Shown: one piece after another, positions 1 through 6,151 of the stretch
Layout of the letters: the number at the start of each line of letters is the position of its first letter
Numbering within the stretch: the stretch's first letter is position 1
Notes under the pieces: generated by a model
The model's database searches: none
Seen by the model: only the letters and a program-made list of their open reading frames with translations
Told to the model about the DNA's origin: nothing
Made by a program: the position numbers and the translations under genes
Source: Acidobacteriota bacterium
Lineage (GTDB): Bacteria; Acidobacteriota; Terriglobia; Terriglobales; Acidobacteriaceae
NCBI GenBank assembly: GCA_021809235.1
Contig: JAKBAG010000079.1
Location: 1 to 11,504 of the forward strand
Direction of reading: 5' to 3'
Length of the DNA: 11,504 nucleotides

Positions 1-315
1 GGATTCAAGCGCAGGTTCCTGCATGCCACCCAGCAGGTGGTCTGGACCCTGGGCGACAACGGCAAAGGCATGCTCAATTACGCCAATCTGGTCGGCAGCG
101 GAGTGGACATTGCCATTGGAAATCTCTATGTACCAGGCCAGCAGACGCACTTGTCAGCGGCCTTCTCGGAGTATCTTCTTGGTCTGGCCACGGATCCGAT
201 CGACAACTACATCACCGAGTTCCTTCCCGACCTCGCCCGCCGCATCCACATTCGCGTGGTTCTTGTGCAGGACATTCTGAATCAGGTTTCCCGCACCTCT
301 CCACCCGCAGATTGA
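1..315 (+). CDS. C-terminal part of an unrecognised protein (5' end outside window)
   Basis: An open frame runs in from the left edge and ends at TGA 313-315, giving the last 104 residues of a protein. The codon use looks like that of the neighbouring genes. I see no signal peptide, transmembrane segment or catalytic motif in this part. It contains Gly/Asn-rich turns (DNGKG, GSGVD, IGNLYVPG) followed by a helical stretch with an acidic-aromatic motif (TEFLPDLARRI). The alternation of small and aromatic residues reminds me of C-terminal parts of hypothetical acidobacterial proteins, but I cannot name a family. The shifted frame starting at 23 is a shadow. Nothing links it functionally to the downstream radical SAM gene, from which it is separated by 284 bases. 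Confidence 0.7.
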   Translation, partial: GFKRRFLHATQQVVWTLGDNGKGMLNYANLVGSGVDIAIGNLYVPGQQTHLSAAFSEYLLGLATDPIDNYITEFLPDLARRIHIRVVLVQDILNQVSRTSPPAD

Positions 316-466
316 GTTTCTGAGTTCGTACCCTGTCGCGCACTCCGCTCAGGCTCTGAACTCCAGCACAGGGAACAGCAGACTGGGATGGAAATTCAGG
401 CACCATTCCGGGGGCGATCTACCCCATTCAGCGGATAGAACAGCCATTCGCTGAGCACCATTTGGA

Positions 467-495
467 TTGCAACTCGCAACAAGGTACTCTAAAAA
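467..495 (+). promoter_or_regulatory. candidate sigma70-type promoter for the radical SAM gene
   Basis: TTGCAA at 467-472 is followed after 17 bases by TAAAAA at 490-495; each hexamer matches its consensus in four of six places. Transcription would start near 502, leaving an untranslated leader of about 100 bases before the start at 600. It lies in the 284-base gap 316-599, where I see no gene; the short frames there on both strands lack coding character. Overlapping alternatives such as TTGGAT at 462-467 with TACTCT at 485-490 fit less well. Confidence 0.3.
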
Positions 496-599
496 CGCAG
501 GATCAGAATCGTTTCGACTCCAAGGAGCATCTCAGTTGAGGTCTCCGATTTCTGGCAGCCAGAGCATACATACCCCCACGCTAGGAGAGATACGCAGCA

Positions 600-2693
600 A
601 TGGCCAAAGCGACGAAATACGCAGAGAAGGCAGTGGTTTATGCAGCGAAAGGAATGTGGTCGGTCTTTGAGCGAATCAATCGCATCAGCCCGAATCCTTC
701 CATCACCCCCAAATGGAGCGACAAGCCCCTTCTGAAGAGCTGGGAAAAGGAAAAGCCACCTCTCGGCTGGCCGCGCTCCACTGACTCGCTCTGCCCCAAG
801 TGCGTTCCTGAAATTCGCCAGCAGATTCTGGATGGCAAGCTGCCTCATGAGGTACTGCTGAACGAGAAGGTCGGCGAAATCAAGGCCACCATTATTGAAC
901 GTGACGGTCAGATTCTGATGGTGAAGGACTGCCCCAAGCACGGTCATTTTGAAGACCTTATGTCCATTGACACGGATTTCTTCCGTCACCTGGAAGAGAG
1001 CTTCCCAGGACGTGACATTCGCGCCCACAACGACGAAAAGCTGCATAACCATGGCACCTCGACGGTAACCCATGGCCGCGGTTCGGTGCTGACCATCGAC
1101 CTGACCAACCGCTGCAACATGATGTGCGATCCCTGCTTCATGGACGCCAATCAGGTAGGTTTCGTCCATGAGCTGACCTGGGACGAGATCAAGACCATGC
1201 TGGACAACGCGATCACCATCAAGCCGCGTCGCCAGATGAGCGTGCAGTTTTCCGGTGGCGAACCAACACTTTCGCCCTACTTCCTGGATGCGGTGGCCTA
1301 CGCCCGGAAGGTGGGCTATAACAGTGTGCAGGCGGCTTCAAATGGCATTGAGTTCGCCAAGAGCAAGGAGCTCTGCCGTGCGGCAGCCGAGGCAGGGCTG
1401 CGCTATGTCTATCTTCAGTTTGACGGCATCGGCAACGCGGCCAACTCGCACCGTAAGGTCGGCAACCTCTTCGACGTCAAGCTGCAGGCGATTCATAACC
1501 TGCACGAAGCCGGCGTGGACATTGTGCCGGTGACGACGATCATCAACGGCATCAACAACGAGCAGGTGGGCCGCATCATCGAGTTTGCGCTCGACAATCC
1601 GAAGACCATCAACTTCCTCAGCTTCCAGCCGGTCTCGTTCACCGGTCGCGACGAGGACATCAGCGACGAGCGCCGTATGGCGCAGCGCTACACCCTCAGC
1701 CATCTTGCCCATGACGTCAAAACCCAGACCGGAATGGGTGAGCCTTCCCGCGACTGGTTCCCGATCAGCTTCATGAGCACTTTCTCCGACTGGGCCGATC
1801 ACGTCCACGGCCCCAATGCGGACTGGGGTCAATTAAGCTGCGGCTGCCACCCGAACTGCGGCATAGGCATGGCCGTGATGATTGACAAGGAAACCAAGGA
1901 AGCCGTGCCGGTCACGGCGTTTATCAACGCCAATCGTCTGGCCAAGGACGTGGCCAAGGTGAACGACGCGGCGCGCGGCAAGTTTCTGTCCATCCTTGGC
2001 ATCGGCCTTGCACTGATCCGCAATTACGATCCGTTCAAGGCTCCGACGCACTTCAAGATCACCGACATGCTGAAGAAGATGGACAAAACCTTCGGCGCGA
2101 CCGGCAAGGACTATGGCAAGGTGACTGGTGACCGGACAGCTGAGGATATCCGGAAGCGCCGTGCCGACCGCTGGAACTTTCTGTTCATCGCCGGCATGTG
2201 GTTCCAGGATCTGTTCAACTACGACTTCCGTCGCACCGAGCAGTGCATCATCCCCTATGCCACGCAGGAGGGGGAGATCAGCTTCTGCGCCTATAACACT
2301 GGCATCGGCTGGCGAAATATCATCGAGAAGATGCACATGACCGCAACCCTGACTAAGTGGTATGAGGAGCATGGTCGCCATGAGATCTTTGCCGGTGGTA
2401 AAAACGTCGGCATGAGCAGCATCGGCCACAAGCTGGAGCTGAACATGGAGCACGTGAACGCCGAGGCTAACCACACGCTGGATGAGTTGGGCATCGCCAA
2501 GAACGCACGCGAAGAAAAGATCCGCGCGCGCGATGAAAAGCTCAAACAGGATGCAGAAAACGCACGGATGGCTCGGCTTTATCGCGAGCATGTGCTAGGG
2601 GAAAAGCCGGTCGAGGGTCTGGTTCGTCTGGATGCCATTGCCCCGGCTAAGCCGTCCGGCGAGACCTCCAGTGAACTGGTTGCCGGCGACTGA
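600..2693 (+). CDS. Radical SAM enzyme of the tetraether lipid synthase (Tes/MJ0619)-like group
   Basis: A 697-residue enzyme expected to reduce S-adenosylmethionine to a 5'-deoxyadenosyl radical. Residues 1-60 are a leader without signal peptide. A CPKC pair (C65, C68) and a CPKHG motif (C111, H114) form an N-terminal metal-binding module like the rubredoxin-like site of archaeal Tes. The radical SAM core follows: CNMMCDPC (C172, C176, C179) binds the [4Fe-4S] cluster and SGGEPT (218-223) contacts SAM. A further Cys group, CGCHPNC (C414, C416, C420), with C549 and C563, probably holds auxiliary clusters. The tail (about 633-665) is a highly charged helix. This order of modules is that of Tes, which joins two lipid tails by C-C bonds between unactivated methyl carbons; acidobacteria make iso-diabolic acid and other membrane-spanning lipids. 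Lipid coupling is therefore a good hypothesis, but a methylation role or another radical reaction remains possible. AGGAGAG at 583-589, ten bases upstream, supports this start. Confidence 0.85.
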   Translation: MAKATKYAEKAVVYAAKGMWSVFERINRISPNPSITPKWSDKPLLKSWEKEKPPLGWPRSTDSLCPKCVPEIRQQILDGKLPHEVLLNEKVGEIKATIIERDGQILMVKDCPKHGHFEDLMSIDTDFFRHLEESFPGRDIRAHNDEKLHNHGTSTVTHGRGSVLTIDLTNRCNMMCDPCFMDANQVGFVHELTWDEIKTMLDNAITIKPRRQMSVQFSGGEPTLSPYFLDAVAYARKVGYNSVQAASNGIEFAKSKELCRAAAEAGLRYVYLQFDGIGNAANSHRKVGNLFDVKLQAIHNLHEAGVDIVPVTTIINGINNEQVGRIIEFALDNPKTINFLSFQPVSFTGRDEDISDERRMAQRYTLSHLAHDVKTQTGMGEPSRDWFPISFMSTFSDWADHVHGPNADWGQLSCGCHPNCGIGMAVMIDKETKEAVPVTAFINANRLAKDVAKVNDAARGKFLSILGIGLALIRNYDPFKAPTHFKITDMLKKMDKTFGATGKDYGKVTGDRTAEDIRKRRADRWNFLFIAGMWFQDLFNYDFRRTEQCIIPYATQEGEISFCAYNTGIGWRNIIEKMHMTATLTKWYEEHGRHEIFAGGKNVGMSSIGHKLELNMEHVNAEANHTLDELGIAKNAREEKIRARDEKLKQDAENARMARLYREHVLGEKPVEGLVRLDAIAPAKPSGETSSELVAGD

Positions 2694-2724
2694 TCGCCCA
2701 GATCATTTCCACCGACTGCTAACC

Positions 2725-2758
2725 AAAGCGGCTGCCCTCAGGCAGCCGCTTTTCTTCT
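2725..2758 (+). terminator. Rho-independent terminator after the radical SAM gene
   Basis: A perfect 12-bp stem (left arm AAAGCGGCTGCC 2725-2736, loop CTCA, right arm GGCAGCCGCTTT 2741-2752) is followed by a T-rich run (TCTTCT). It lies 31 bases after the stop at 2693. Because the arms begin with AAA and end with TTT, it may also weakly terminate the convergent minus-strand gene that ends at 2785. Confidence 0.9.
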
Positions 2759-2784
2759 GACTTTTCCTTGCGCTTCACTGGACT

Positions 2785-3696
2785 TCAGTGCCGGATATGA
2801 AAGTTGTAGGCTACGCCAAAGGATACGATCGGGTAGGTGTGCAGCGGCTGCACATCCTTCTGGTAACTGCTCACCTGCGCCGCCAGGTTTGACTGCACTG
2901 TCGGGTCCGTAGCCACATTCACGCAGTTCTGTCCCTGAGCATCGCAGACTTCGCCTGTCAGATTAATTGCCACCGTAGGATTCTGAATGAAGGCGACACC
3001 AATCTCCGTAGGGAAGGTCCAGTGCCGACCAGAGGCTGGAAAGAGATTCCCGAAGCCGGCAGTAATCGTCGGAGCCACAGATCCATTGCCGAAGCCAAAG
3101 TTGCCGTTGCCGACCACAGCATTGGCTCCCGATGCCGAGTAGTAGGTCACATTATTCAATGAAAAGCTGGTGCCGGCAGCAGCCGTGAAGATAGCATCGG
3201 CCTTGTTCTGGTTGTAGAACAATACGCCAGGGCTGATGCGGAACCAGTTATGAAAGGGATAGATATCGACTGCCGCTCCGGCCGAGGCCAGGTTGAGATT
3301 GGCATTCACGTTGAAGCCGTTGGTGTTGATATTGTTGATGGAGTAATTCAGGAAGTTGCCCGTTCCGCGCACATCCAGGTACCGGTTGATGTTGGTGGCA
3401 AGCAAAAATCCAATCCCAAGCGGAGAAAAGCCGACACCCAGCGAAACGCGTGACAGTGGTTTGAATTCGTTGCGTTTCAGCCTCGCCTGGCCATTCATGC
3501 TTTGTCCGTTCATACCTTGCGTGGTCTGTTGCTGACTATTTCTGTTCCAGCCACTGTTTCCAGGCTTGGAGTGCGTCGTTGTATACGGGGTTGGATCGGT
3601 CATCGTCTGGGCATGGGCACTCACCACTGTCCCGGCAGTAAGGCAAAGCAATACAAGGCCGACGCCACAAATTCGTGCTGGTCGCGCTGGATTCAT
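2785..3696 (-). CDS. Secreted outer-membrane beta-barrel-like protein
   Basis: A 303-residue exported protein of unknown function. I place the start at 3696 rather than at the longer ATG at 3717, because AGGAG (complement of 3704-3708) lies seven bases upstream. The first 29 residues form a clear signal peptide: a basic start, a hydrophobic core (VGLVLLCLTAGTVV), and an AHA cleavage site before Q30. A Gln/Asn/Gly-rich linker (about 31-75) follows. From about residue 80 onward there are alternating hydrophobic segments with aromatic girdle residues (SLGVGFSPLGIGF, WFRISPGVLFYN, FPTEIGVAFI). The protein ends in an aromatic strand (PIVSFGVAYNFHIRH), typical of the last strand of a barrel. C251 and C258 could form a disulfide. 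An outer-membrane location is a safe inference; whether it is a pore or a structural protein cannot be told. It is convergent with the radical SAM gene and divergent from mutY. Confidence 0.8.
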   Translation of the reverse strand: MNPARPARICGVGLVLLCLTAGTVVSAHAQTMTDPTPYTTTHSKPGNSGWNRNSQQQTTQGMNGQSMNGQARLKRNEFKPLSRVSLGVGFSPLGIGFLLATNINRYLDVRGTGNFLNYSINNINTNGFNVNANLNLASAGAAVDIYPFHNWFRISPGVLFYNQNKADAIFTAAAGTSFSLNNVTYYSASGANAVVGNGNFGFGNGSVAPTITAGFGNLFPASGRHWTFPTEIGVAFIQNPTVAINLTGEVCDAQGQNCVNVATDPTVQSNLAAQVSSYQKDVQPLHTYPIVSFGVAYNFHIRH

Positions 3697-3703
3697 GTCA
3701 GTT

Positions 3704-3708
3704 CTCCT
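3704..3708 (-). promoter_or_regulatory. ribosome binding site deciding the outer-membrane protein start
   Basis: Read on the minus strand this is AGGAG, seven bases before ATG 3696. It sits inside the coding frame of the longer candidate start at 3717, so it argues for the shorter protein, which also gives a more standard signal peptide. Confidence 0.75.
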
Positions 3709-3770
3709 AAGTCTCAATAGTCACGAGCATCCGCGGGAAGGCGAGTGACACGATTCGTTGTGGATGCTGG

Positions 3771-3798
3771 AACTTACAGTACCATCGTTGTTGTCCAA
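3771..3798 (-). promoter_or_regulatory. weak candidate promoter for the outer-membrane protein
   Basis: On the minus strand TTGGAC (complement of 3793-3798) is followed by 16 bases and TAAGTT (complement of 3771-3776). The -35 matches in five of six places, the -10 in only three. Transcription would begin near 3764 with a leader of about 68 bases. A 7-bp inverted repeat (AGCATCC 3726-3732, GGATGCT 3762-3768) spans that leader. Confidence 0.3.
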
Positions 3799-3828
3799 TT
3801 CTGAGACAGGCAGAGAAAAATCCAGCGG

Positions 3829-3834
3829 TAGAAT
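3829..3834 (+). promoter_or_regulatory. candidate -10 element for mutY
   Basis: TAGAAT matches the TATAAT consensus in five of six positions and lies 42 bases before the mutY ATG. No good -35 hexamer lies at the right distance, so this is weak evidence on its own. Confidence 0.25.
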
Positions 3835-3876
3835 CCATTCAAGCACCCGCACAAATCAGAAACGAATCCGGGAATC

Positions 3877-4923
3877 ATGGCAAAAAAAACGGTAACAGAC
3901 GAAACGGACCTGCACCGCCTGCTGCTCGACTGGTTTACCCGCGAGCGGCGGGACCTCCCCTGGCGTCGCACGCAGGACCCCTACGCGATCTGGGTCTCAG
4001 AGATCATGCTGCAGCAGACGCGCGTCGCGGCTGTTCTGGAACCATATCGCGCCTTTCTGGAGCGTTTTCCCACCGTGCAGGCACTGGCCGCTGCCGAGGA
4101 AGCTGCCGTACTGGCAGCCTGGAGCGGGCTGGGATATTACCGCAGGGCGCGGATGCTGCATCGTGCGGCTCAGCAGATCTGCAGCAGCGGCAATGGGCAC
4201 ATTCCCCTAAGCCACGCCGCTCTGCTGGAACTGCCCGGGGTTGGACGATATACCGCCGCAGCCATTGCCAGCATCGCTTACGGTGAGCCGGTCGCGGCAG
4301 TGGATGGCAACGTGGAGCGCGTGCTCCTCCGGCTGCGCGGATGGGGCAGCGAGGATCCCGTCCTGCATGCAAAGTATCTCCGCCGCGTCCAGCGGGAGGC
4401 TGCCCGCCTGCTGGATCCAGTTTCCCCGGGTGAATGGAACCAGGCCATGATGGAACTTGGCGCCACTGTCTGCCTACCCCGATCACCCCGTTGCGCCGCA
4501 TGTCCCTGGCTGGCAGGCTGCGCCACGCGCGGAGAACATGAAACGGTTCGCAGGGCACCGATGCGCACCGAGATCCGTAACTATCGCTGGCAAACCCGGC
4601 TTGCCGACGGTATGGAGCAACTGCTGCTCATCCAGCGCAGCCAGGCACAAACGGTGATGCCCGGCATGTGGGAACTTCCCCCGATGCCGGACAGCCCAAG
4701 CAAGCATAACCACCTGGGCAAGCCCATCCTGCAACTGCGACATGCCATCATGCAGGTGAATTACAGGATTGCCATCCTTCGCGGCGAAGGCCCTGCTCCG
4801 GCGGATGGACGATGGGTGACCGCCGAAGAGGCTGCAACGATGGCACTCACCGGACTGGCGCGTAAGGCGATGCGAAGGCTCGGCTGGCTGCCGAAGCTCA
4901 CAAGAGCCGTGAGCAGGCCCTAA
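3877..4923 (+). CDS. mutY: A/G-specific adenine DNA glycosylase MutY
   Basis: MutY removes adenine mispaired with 8-oxoguanine, preventing G:C to T:A mutations. The 348 residues show the full family layout. The catalytic Glu is E42 in SEIMLQQTRV, followed by a helix-hairpin-helix motif (LPGVGRYTA, 119-127). The catalytic Asp is D143 in VDGNVERVL. Four Cys in the family spacing C-x6-C-x2-C-x5-C (C199, C206, C209, C215) bind the [4Fe-4S] cluster. A C-terminal NUDIX-like domain (about 230-345, with MPGMWELP and LRHAIMQVNY) reads 8-oxoguanine. Length agrees with E. coli MutY (350 aa). The Shine-Dalgarno site is poor (only GGGA before the ATG). An A8 run at 3882-3889 lies in codons 2-5. The stop TAA overlaps by three bases the stop of the convergent zinc-ribbon gene. 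No other gene seems co-transcribed. Confidence 0.97.
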   Translation: MAKKTVTDETDLHRLLLDWFTRERRDLPWRRTQDPYAIWVSEIMLQQTRVAAVLEPYRAFLERFPTVQALAAAEEAAVLAAWSGLGYYRRARMLHRAAQQICSSGNGHIPLSHAALLELPGVGRYTAAAIASIAYGEPVAAVDGNVERVLLRLRGWGSEDPVLHAKYLRRVQREAARLLDPVSPGEWNQAMMELGATVCLPRSPRCAACPWLAGCATRGEHETVRRAPMRTEIRNYRWQTRLADGMEQLLLIQRSQAQTVMPGMWELPPMPDSPSKHNHLGKPILQLRHAIMQVNYRIAILRGEGPAPADGRWVTAEEAATMALTGLARKAMRRLGWLPKLTRAVSRP

Positions 4924-5066
4924 TAAAAATCAGAGCAACTCAGGTAGTATCCGCAGCCGGTACAGACAAGCTTGCAGTGAAATCCACTCAATTGCTCTCC
5001 GCAGTTGGGGCAGATCTGCTGCACGGGCACCGAGGACTCCGGGGTGGCTGTTGTGGAGGCAGTCAT
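4920..5066 (-). CDS. Small zinc-ribbon protein
   Basis: A 48-residue protein with a short Ser/Thr-rich N-terminus and a compact zinc ribbon: CPNCG followed 14 residues later by CTGCGYYLSC. Four Cys in two CxxCG knuckles should bind one zinc; additional Cys (FHCKL, LSC) are present. The end CGYYLSCSDFY looks strongly constrained, and I recall similar tiny proteins of unknown function in related genomes, but cannot name the family. The longest frame starts at 5150 (76 aa), but AGAGG (complement of 5073-5077) six bases before the ATG at 5066 favours the short form; the extra 28 residues look unstructured and no ribosome binding site is visible before 5150. It converges on mutY, and the stop codons overlap. 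A regulatory or chaperone-like role is possible, but nothing shows it. Confidence 0.72.
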   Translation of the reverse strand: MTASTTATPESSVPVQQICPNCGEQLSGFHCKLVCTGCGYYLSCSDFY

Positions 5067-5072
5067 GGATTG

Positions 5073-5077
5073 CCTCT
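5073..5077 (-). promoter_or_regulatory. ribosome binding site favouring the short zinc-ribbon start
   Basis: AGAGG on the minus strand, six bases before ATG 5066. It is the main reason for preferring the 48-residue form to the 76-residue form. Confidence 0.5.
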
Positions 5078-5226
5078 GGCTGGAAGCTGCATCCAGTGAA
5101 ATGCTGTCCCGATAATCGGGATCAAGCGACGCTGGCCGGACAGGAAGCATGTCGAGAGATTAGCATAGAGATGGGTGCCTGTTCCGGGCACACACAGGTT
5201 CTTCATCCGCGGCTGGCCAGCTTCCT

Positions 5227-5250
5227 CCCGACGCTTCGAAGCGCATCGGG
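5227..5250 (+). promoter_or_regulatory. palindrome/hairpin upstream of osmC
   Basis: CGCTTCGAAGCG (5232-5243) is a perfect 12-base palindrome. It is flanked by CCCGA (5227-5231) and TCGGG (5246-5250), which pair if CA at 5244-5245 is bulged out. It lies 68 bases before the osmC start in the divergent region between the zinc-ribbon gene and osmC. It could be an operator for a dimeric repressor or an RNA hairpin. No T-run follows, so a terminator is unlikely. Confidence 0.35.
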
Positions 5251-5303
5251 TCTTCCCTGCTGAGCCGGCTCAATGATCACAGCAGCAATCGCCCTGCAGG
5301 GCA

Positions 5304-5308
5304 AGGAG
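5304..5308 (+). promoter_or_regulatory. ribosome binding site deciding the osmC start
   Basis: AGGAG nine bases before ATG 5318. The frame is open back to 5273, but the 15 extra residues have no counterpart in OsmC, while starting at 5318 gives exactly the E. coli OsmC length. Confidence 0.8.
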
Positions 5309-5317
5309 CAGAGAGAC

Positions 5318-5749
5318 ATGGCAAGCAAAGCAAGTGCAGTGTGGACAGGTTCACTGAAGGAAGGCAAGGGCACCATCAGCACGGCAACCGGTGTTCTTTC
5401 CAATGCCAACTATTCCTTCCAGACTCGGTTTGAAGGCGCAGATTCCGGCACGACCCCTGAAGAGATGATCGCAGCCGCTCATGCCAGCTGTTTTTCGATG
5501 GCTCTTGGCGCCCAACTCGGCGGCTCCGGACTGACTCCGACCCGCATTGAGACGCATGCCGCCGTCACACTGGCCAAGGTGGACGGTGGATTTGCCATCA
5601 CCCGTATCACGCTCAACACGACCGCAGAGGTTCCTGGCGCAACGAAGGAAGTCTTTGACACCGCAGCTGCCAATGCCAAGGCCGGATGCCCGATCTCGAA
5701 GCTCTTTGCCAACAACACCGAGATCGTTCTCGACGCCAAGCTGGTCTAA
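5318..5749 (+). CDS. osmC: OsmC-type thiol peroxidase (organic hydroperoxide detoxification)
   Basis: A 143-residue cytoplasmic peroxidase that reduces organic hydroperoxides using two cysteines. The sequence follows E. coli OsmC (also 143 aa) nearly throughout: AVWTGSLKEGKGTIST near the start, then the TRFEG segment with the catalytic Arg (R37), and TTPEEMIAAAHASCFSMAL with the helper Glu (E49 by eye) and the peroxidatic Cys C58. The resolving Cys C124 is in KAGCPISKLF. The usual distance of 66 residues between the cysteines is kept. This resemblance favours the OsmC branch over Ohr, whose motifs differ around both cysteines. The gene stands alone: divergent from the zinc-ribbon gene and followed by a tRNA. 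A palindrome at 5232-5243 may be a regulatory site; no promoter hexamers stand out. Confidence 0.95.
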   Translation: MASKASAVWTGSLKEGKGTISTATGVLSNANYSFQTRFEGADSGTTPEEMIAAAHASCFSMALGAQLGGSGLTPTRIETHAAVTLAKVDGGFAITRITLNTTAEVPGATKEVFDTAAANAKAGCPISKLFANNTEIVLDAKLV

Positions 5750-5814
5750 ATCAGTTGACCGGATGCAGCACCACTGCCTCCGGCCGAACCAACTGTAGAT
5801 GCGGCGCCAGGGAT

Positions 5815-5848
5815 TTGACACTGTGCGCCGCATTTGCGAAACTTATAT
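5815..5848 (+). promoter_or_regulatory. possible promoter of tRNA-Leu
   Basis: A perfect -35 hexamer TTGACA (5815-5820) is followed by an AT-rich segment with TTATAT at 5843-5848. The spacer of 22 bases is longer than usual; ACTTAT at 5841-5846 would give 20. The position, 40-70 bases before the tRNA, is right. The stretch 5750-5814 after osmC holds only an imperfect long-range inverted repeat (CAGTTG 5752-5757, CAACTG 5790-5795) without a T-run. Confidence 0.4.
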
Positions 5849-5886
5849 CTGTTGCGCTACTGAATCTTCATCAGTAACGAGCACGT

Positions 5887-5973
5887 GCCGAAGTGGCGGA
5901 ATTGGCAGACGCGCATGGTTCAGGTCCATGTACTCGCAAGGGTGTGGAGGTTCAAGTCCTCTCTTCGGCACCA
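5887..5973 (+). tRNA. tRNA-Leu (anticodon CAG)
   Basis: A complete class II tRNA of 87 bases with encoded CCA. The acceptor stem is a perfect 7-bp pairing (GCCGAAG 5887-5893 with CTTCGGC 5963-5969), then discriminator A and CCA 5971-5973. The anticodon arm CATGG-TTCAGGT-CCATG carries CAG at 5921-5923, which reads CUG leucine codons. A 4-bp variable arm with a GCAA loop (5932-5943) and the T arm with loop TTCAAGT (5951-5957) follow. The long variable arm, A discriminator and D-loop style fit leucine. There is no integrase or duplicated 3' end nearby to suggest use as an attachment site. Confidence 0.97.
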
Positions 5974-6151
5974 TATGAATTCCCTCCTCTGATCCCTCTC
6001 CAAACGACAGTTTCAGTTCCCGCTCCAGGCTGGATGATCTGCCGAATCTGCTGTCCCGCAGAAATGCCGCAGCTGTTCCCAGGCGCATAGGCAGACGCTG
6101 GGACCGACGAACATTAGCCAGCTACTGCATTCTCTCCTTGGGTGCCCGCGG
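5974..6151. other. 178-base gap between tRNA-Leu and homoserine dehydrogenase
   Basis: No gene seen. One imperfect hairpin at 6077-6103 (TCCCA and GCG arms with one bulged base, about 8 bp) could slow transcription at the 3' end of the minus-strand gene, but no T-run follows on either strand, so it is not a standard terminator. Confidence 0.4.

Noticed and set aside
1833..2591. 252-aa antisense frame inside the radical SAM gene
   Set aside because: It mirrors a gene whose Cys motifs are clear; no independent evidence for translation.
5273..5317. N-terminal extension of OsmC from the upstream ATG
   Set aside because: The AGGAG before 5318 and the exact match to OsmC length make the shorter form far more likely.
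5887..5973. tRNA-Leu as an integration site of a genomic island
   Set aside because: No integrase, no repeat of the tRNA 3' end in the window, and the flanking genes are ordinary housekeeping genes.
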